Below, piece after piece: positions 46,201 through 49,431 of a DNA stretch of 49,431 nt. The notes under the pieces are model-generated. The model was not told the origin of the DNA. It worked only from the letters and a program-made list of their open reading frames with translations, and searched no databases. This DNA comes from an uncultured Actinomycetes bacterium. GTDB taxonomy: Bacteria; Actinomycetota; Actinomycetes; Mycobacteriales; Nakamurellaceae. Made by a program: the position numbers and the translations under genes. How positions within the stretch are numbered: the first letter of the stretch is position 1; every line of letters starts with the position of its first letter. The stretch is from NCBI GenBank assembly GCA_937926105.1, contig CALANS010000218.1, positions 1 to 49,431 of the forward strand. Reading direction: 5' to 3'.

Positions 46201-46586
46201 GTTTGGCCAACTGCGATGACGATCTGGCGACGGCGGAGTGGGCGCTCGCGCTCTGGGCGGTTGCAGATGGCCAAGTGATCGACACGCTCATGGACCAACT
46301 GGATGAGGCCGTCGAGCGTCTGCCCACAAGGCTCCGGCGTGCCGTTTACATCGCCGCACAACGTCTGGGAGAGTCCGGGTTCCTCGCCACGCGAGCCGTC
46401 ACCGCGAACCCAGCCAGCAGGGTGGTCGTAGAGATGCTTCAGGCTCGCCGAGTCGAACAGACACCTACAAGACAGAACGCCGCATCGCCGCCGCGGACGA
46501 CAACAGACATCGCACCCAAGCCTTTGGCAACGGTGACACGTCGAGCGAAGTGGCTCAAGGTTGATCAAGTTGCTATCTATCGCTGA
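43236..46586 (+). CDS. Nuclease-NACHT (bacterial NLR-like) anti-phage defence protein
   Basis: 1116 residues from GTG 43236 (GAGAGGAC upstream). Residues 15-130: Mrr-like PD-(D/E)xK nuclease with RQSDGGRDG (Asp46) and YQVKW (Gln57, Lys59), then YILVTNVPSTG. A NACHT/STAND NTPase follows: Walker A GAPGQGKST (257-265) and Walker B LVVLDGLDEVG (Asp373, Asp376, Glu377). A long C-terminal helical repeat-like sensor region follows. Such proteins detect phage components and activate a nuclease. Codon use is less GC-rich than the neighbouring relaxase, suggesting separate acquisition. Confidence 0.88.
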   Translation: MPESRNKYLYERLGDHDFQQLIGALLTLRFPNFVPLPLRQSDGGRDGVDPKKRIVYQVKWSVTGREKDPVSWLDAEVTGEADKIKRLAAEGTRQYILVTNVPSTGKPGTGTFDRLNAKLDAHSKELGLEMSCLWREAIDAMVDSAPSETKWAYAEMLAGWDLIRYLISEQSAAAKDSGLRELLHKVAAAQWDEDDRIKFSQVELDRERLTELFVDVPAERIHVPSRVATSPRDTTAVGGAAGYVALKSPYPFTLVRGAPGQGKSTLSQFICQMFRTAFVPAQTANNSELSEVKAPRFPIRFDLGDYAAWMQGYDVFDQSDSTPLKKGKRRAAAQATIECFLAELMTHASGRGSVTAKEVQELFDRVPSLVVLDGLDEVGNVADRKRIVKEIDLFCARGKSYAVEPKVVVTTRPNSAGLAEPSRDIFEIISLGPLDATLRDQYLRKWCAVHNVRGNDSKTLRRNFTEKTREPYIGELAGNPMQLTILLYLLRQHGDATPSQRTELYDAYMSLLLAREANKHPESVRKHRTDLMEIVPFLGWYLQSRAEEDGHSGRMAYEEVEAAMKHFQRTYGKPEDVVDELFEAATDRLWALTSKEEGTFEFEVLSLREYFAARYLYLYAGEGDHHFDRTTVFRELLQRPYWLNTTRFYGGNAAGSDLYILATGIKHELNANSSRHVRVAAWSLITDGVFNSRPLEAATVVDSLTDDLGGQLLLAALDGKEIVPLPEGSHASTAWNRLTTEIAAHPDDPRTQIRVRTLRELFGLHSEFTQWWAEHLAEAIGRSTETAWLAMGAACEVASAGKVDIAGLSATDGHHAQLILNAGLNPEPDSQLEEELMRAVLDGQCSETTSVRSAPARVAVALSPAEFYAFGSDVSNYRPASSSPDRRSQAIQQLRKASSPYTEIAGLRRFRRGEKGSTFPWANTSAALLQHAGRCWLVSEIAVIGAASPLHNGFTQAPGTDGLGSNSHPATLIAQTRAHRADADWWRQGLANCDDDLATAEWALALWAVADGQVIDTLMDQLDEAVERLPTRLRRAVYIAAQRLGESGFLATRAVTANPASRVVVEMLQARRVEQTPTRQNAASPPRTTTDIAPKPLATVTRRAKWLKVDQVAIYR

Positions 46587-46804
46587 CGGTCGAAACGGAT
46601 TTGCCTTGCCGGTGGTCGCTGGGAGCGACATCACGGTTGCCCTGGCCCCAGAACCTCGGCCGAGTGCGCGACACTCCGACTCGCAGGCTCAGCCCGTTCT
46701 CGGCGTTTCGACCCGATTCCGCCCCGATACTGTTCTGACATGAGCTACAGCTCGCGGCAACGAACGGCCGAAAGGCCCGACTCTCGCTAGGTCTCGCCAG
46801 GGGG

Positions 46805-47812
46805 TCAGAGTGAGCGACCTGGCTCTTGCGGCGGCGAGGGCTGCCGATAGCTAAACCCCGCTCCCGGCACCGAGCGGCCCAGATCCCGGCCCACGGCTGG
46901 GCCGCTGTCGAGAAGAACGGTGACATCGCTCGTAGTGGTGACCATCGAGGCGATCCCACGCTTGATGAGGTCGTGCGGCCCGTCGCTCACCACGCTGGTG
47001 ACCGGGCCGGGCACCGCGCCCACTCCACGTCCCAAGGCGTGCGCGTGCGCCGCGGTGCGCATCGCCCCGGAACGGCGGCCGGCCTCAGGAATCACCGTCA
47101 CCCCAGACAGCGCCGCCAGCAGCCGACCACGCGCCAAGAACCGCTGCCGCGACGGCACCGCACCGGGCGGAAGCTCACTGACCAGCAGGCCGACATCACC
47201 GATACGTTCCAGCAGCTCGCGATGCGCGGACGGGTAGGCCCGGTCCACACCACCGGCCAGGACCGCGACCGTGTGACCGCCTCGCGCCAGCGCGCCCCGG
47301 TGGGCGGCACCCTCGATCCCGAAGCTGTCACCGGCCACGATGACCCGCTCGTCATCGGCAAGGTTTCCGGCGAGATCGGACGCGATCTGCATGCCGTAGG
47401 CCGTCGCGGCGCGAGCACCCGTGACCGTGACGCGCTCACGCAGCGGCGAGGTCAGCAACGATGTGGCTCCTCGTGTCCACAGCACGTAGGGCGCACGGAC
47501 TCCAAGATCGCTCACACTTGCAGGCCATTCGGGATCGGCGGGAATGAGCGCCCTTATCCCACGGCCTTCGGCCTCGACAGCGCGGGCGGCAAGGCTCTGG
47601 TCCAGGTGCGGGGCCAGGTGCTCGCGCCACACCATCGCCTCGACGCGGGCCATGCCCGGTATCGGGTCGGTGCTCTCAACCAGAACCAAGGTCTGCACCC
47701 CGCCGACCTGAGCCAGCACATGCCCGGTCGCCGGGTCATCGGGCTCGGCGATCATCGACAGCACCATCCGTGCCATCCGCTCGCCCGTCACCTGCTCGGC
47801 TTTCGACACCAT
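46805..47812 (-). CDS. DprA-like DNA-processing protein
   Basis: 335 residues from ATG 47812 (GAGAGGACC upstream). Rossmann-like DprA/Smf core: VTVTGARAATAYGMQIASDLAG, VIVAGDSFGIEGAAHRGALA, TVAVLAGGVDRAYPSAHREL, SELPPGAVPSRQRFLARGR, TVIPEAGRRSGAMRTAAHA. DprA loads RecA on incoming single-stranded DNA; mobile-element copies are known. The usual GSR is replaced by GAR in the first motif. Leader motif copy 9 is 28 bases upstream. Confidence 0.85.
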   Translation of the reverse strand: MVSKAEQVTGERMARMVLSMIAEPDDPATGHVLAQVGGVQTLVLVESTDPIPGMARVEAMVWREHLAPHLDQSLAARAVEAEGRGIRALIPADPEWPASVSDLGVRAPYVLWTRGATSLLTSPLRERVTVTGARAATAYGMQIASDLAGNLADDERVIVAGDSFGIEGAAHRGALARGGHTVAVLAGGVDRAYPSAHRELLERIGDVGLLVSELPPGAVPSRQRFLARGRLLAALSGVTVIPEAGRRSGAMRTAAHAHALGRGVGAVPGPVTSVVSDGPHDLIKRGIASMVTTTSDVTVLLDSGPAVGRDLGRSVPGAGFSYRQPSPPQEPGRSL

Positions 47813-47839
47813 GACCGGGGTCCTCTCGCTGGAAGATTC

Positions 47840-47857
47840 ACCGATCAGGTACGCGCC
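47840..47857 (-). promoter_or_regulatory. Recurring leader motif, copy 9 (diverged)
   Basis: GGCGCGTACCTGATCGGT on the minus strand, upstream of the dprA-like ribosome-binding site; one base of the core differs (TACCTG for CACCTG). Confidence 0.35.
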
Positions 47858-48034
47858 TACGAGTCAGACCAAAGGGTTCCTCCTGACGGCGGCGAGTCGT
47901 ACAGTGGAAGCGAGGCAGGTCCTCCTCGATTGCGGGTCCTTCGGGACAGCCCACTTTGGGCACTCATCCACGTACTGCCTCCTCGACGGAGAAACACGTG
48001 TGACGAGAGGCCCGCGACGTTCTGCCTTCTCTGG

Positions 48035-48388
48035 GTGCTAAGCACTCGCGTCCGCTACTACCTACGCCGGTACGCGCCCACCAACATCCTGCTCGACGCG
48101 ATCCGTACCCGCCGCGGCCTCAAGTGGGGCACCCCCGCGATGCTCCTGGCCGCGCCCTACCTCTACGCCGCAGCTATCTGCACCACTGTCCTCGACCGAG
48201 GCGGGCCGGGATGGCTCAACATCCTCGTGATCTTGTTTGTCTGGAACGCCTTCAAGATGCTTTGGATCGGCCCCATCAGCTTCGTCCTGCTGGTCCGAGT
48301 TCGCATCCACGAGGCGATTCTGCGCCGTCACGAGCAGCAACGGGATGAGCCGTCGGATGCCCCGCTCCACGTGACGGTGGCAGCGTGA
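48035..48388 (+). CDS. Small two-helix membrane protein of mobile elements
   Basis: 117 codons from GTG 48035 (no good ribosome-binding site; the start is uncertain). RRYAPTNILLDAIRTRRGLKW is followed by two membrane helices (GTPAMLLAAPYLYAAAICTT, WLNILVILFVWNAFKMLWIG) and a charged tail. Similar proteins are frequent in actinobacterial accessory regions with no proven role. The stop overlaps the resolvase-like start (ATGA). Confidence 0.7.
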   Translation: MLSTRVRYYLRRYAPTNILLDAIRTRRGLKWGTPAMLLAAPYLYAAAICTTVLDRGGPGWLNILVILFVWNAFKMLWIGPISFVLLVRVRIHEAILRRHEQQRDEPSDAPLHVTVAA

Positions 48389-48777
48389 TGAACGCCGCCG
48401 TCTACACCTACAGCGCCCGTGCTGTTCCCGAGGCGCACGATCATCAGCGAGCCGAGTGTGAGCGACTTGCACACAAACTCGGCTACGAGACGGTCCGCAG
48501 CTACCAAGACGGCAGCGGAGCGCGAGACGCGCTGCAAAGACTTCTTGCCGATGTCCGCGAGGGCACACTGTCGGCGCTGTTCATCGTCAGCCTCGACCGG
48601 CTCGGCCGCAGGGTCCAAGCGGTCACGTCTGTCCTGGAGACACTGCGTGACGCTGGCGTGAACCTCTACGCGGCAACGAACGGCACAACCCGCCTGCCCG
48701 CGTCACCTGCGACCGAGTCACTGCTCGCCCTCGCCACCAGCTATCAGGAAGCTCGCACAGCGAACATCACGCGGTAA
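48385..48777 (+). CDS. Resolvase-domain-like protein with atypical active site
   Basis: 130 residues. The serine-recombinase N-terminal fold is recognisable (ECERLAHKLGYETVRSYQD, LFIVSLDRLGRRVQAVTSVLETLRDAGV, LLALATSYQEARTANI), but the nucleophile region reads AVYTYSARAVPEAHDH instead of Y.RVS...Q, so catalysis is doubtful. No DNA-binding C-terminal domain. It ends 11 bases into the convergent HTH gene. Confidence 0.75.
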   Translation: MMNAAVYTYSARAVPEAHDHQRAECERLAHKLGYETVRSYQDGSGARDALQRLLADVREGTLSALFIVSLDRLGRRVQAVTSVLETLRDAGVNLYAATNGTTRLPASPATESLLALATSYQEARTANITR

Positions 48778-49093
48778 GTCGAGGGCGGCGGCCACCAGGG
48801 CGAATCACGACACCCTGCGCGGCCACCGCACGCCTTGCTGCCTGCTGGCTCACCCCGAAGCGCATCCCAACCTCCATGAGCGTCAGCCCGCTCTCATACA
48901 GGCGCGCAGCCTCCGCGACATGCGCCACCGGCAGCCCGCGTTGTCGCAGCGGAACCGACCTGCGAACGAGATGAGCAGCGGCGGTCCGGCGGTGAATGTC
49001 GAACCGCTCGCCAAGCTCAGCGAGGGTCAACCCCTCCCGATACAAGGCCACCAGCTCATCGACCTGGGCCGGGCTCAGAAAGGTTTGAGCCAT
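48767..49093 (-). CDS. Tandem helix-turn-helix protein
   Basis: 108 residues from ATG 49093; the frame is open upstream to 49315 and a longer start is possible. Two resolvase/Hin-like HTH units (DELVALYREGLTLAELGERF, HRRTAAAHLV; EAARLYESGLTLMEVGMRF, SQQAARRAVAAQG). It could be the DNA-binding partner of the adjacent resolvase-like protein, which lacks such a domain. Confidence 0.75.
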   Translation of the reverse strand: MAQTFLSPAQVDELVALYREGLTLAELGERFDIHRRTAAAHLVRRSVPLRQRGLPVAHVAEAARLYESGLTLMEVGMRFGVSQQAARRAVAAQGVVIRPGGRRPRLTA

Positions 49094-49431
49094 CCCAACC
49101 GAACGCACCAGGCGCCCCCGCTCATCAGTCACAGACGGCTCATACGGCCGCCGACCCTTCTTGTAGACCCCCCGCGACCAGCGCAAAGCCACCGTTTTCA
49201 AGGCCGAGCAGGGGTTCTCAAACTCTCTACGGAGGTCCACCACTCGCCGCGTGAGCCGGTCCCGGAACGATACGGAAGGCCCGCGGGATCGCGCGCACCA
49301 TGAGGGCGGCGTCATACCCGGGCGGCCCGGCGACTGATACGACGGTCGAACTGATCGACCGCAAGAACTAGACCGCGGGCCGATGCGCCGCGCGCCTCGC
49401 CGCCGATAGCGTGGACCGCGTGATAGAAATC
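49094..49431. other. Right end of window
   Basis: Apart from a possible 5' extension of the HTH gene (to 49315), nothing is recognised. No third copy of the tRNA-Lys att repeat is present, so the ICE appears to continue beyond the window. Confidence 0.5.

Noticed and set aside
46826..48034. Upstream part of the long plus-strand ORF ending at 48388
   Set aside because: Antisense to the DprA-like gene; only the last ~117 codons have membrane-protein character.

Overview
The window is high-GC actinobacterial DNA. Evidence is the strong G/C third-position bias, GTG starts, actinobacterial conjugation genes (SCO6880-type protein, DUF2637-like protein, MobF relaxase) and an ArsR-ArsC fusion. Genus cannot be assigned by eye. 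Most of it is one integrative conjugative element (ICE) beside a tRNA-Lys gene; only the first ~470 bases are clearly chromosomal.

Layout. 1-470: end of an alcohol-dehydrogenase-like gene, terminators and tRNA-Lys(TTT). 471-1286: small islet with a RelE/HigB-HigA toxin-antitoxin pair, bounded by a second copy of the tRNA 3' end (1287-1338). 1299-8441 (minus): large serine integrase, two small proteins, SSB, VirD4-type coupling protein and three unknown proteins. 8442-20823: metal/metalloid island: a MerR-family regulator, a membrane-anchored His-rich protein, an HMA chaperone and two tandem P1B-type ATPases with YPC in place of CPC; then an IS110 element; then an arsenic locus (ArsR-ArsC fusion, aquaporin, flavoprotein and a chimeric MerR remnant). 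20829-33290 (minus): type IV secretion block (VirB4-like ATPase, SCO6880-like, TrbL/VirB6-like, two small membrane proteins, NlpC/P60 hydrolase, anchored protein, ParB-like, DUF2637-like, primase-polymerase, ArdC-like). 33509-35100: AraC-type regulator and poorly understood small ORFs. 35098-39338: a C5-cytosine methyltransferase gene split by a 3.07-kb arsenic cassette. 39572-43141: MobF relaxase-helicase. 43236-46586: nuclease-NACHT defence protein. 46805-49093: DprA-like protein, small membrane protein, resolvase-like protein and HTH protein. The far end of the ICE is not in the window.

Main result. The second arsenic locus (arsR / arsM-acr3-arsC) sits on a transposase-less mobile cassette, 35603-38670. 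It has roughly 85-bp imperfect terminal inverted repeats made of repeated GGTGAGTT..GACAGC-type units and a 6-bp target duplication CTGGGG. Removing the cassette and one duplication copy rejoins the methyltransferase exactly in frame across its conserved GAPHPRLRIFILAHR segment. This gives an internal proof of the insertion. The same methyltransferase also carries an in-frame TGA upstream, so it appears doubly inactivated.

How the genes work together: the integrase and att repeat anchor the element; relaxase, coupling protein and the VirB-like block move it; SSB, primase-polymerase, ArdC and DprA probably help the incoming single strand establish; the NACHT nuclease and toxin-antitoxin defend or stabilise; the cargo gives arsenate/arsenite and probably soft-metal resistance. 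A short motif (GYGCACCTGnCCGGC, sense strand) recurs in the leaders of at least nine element genes and may be an element-wide control site.
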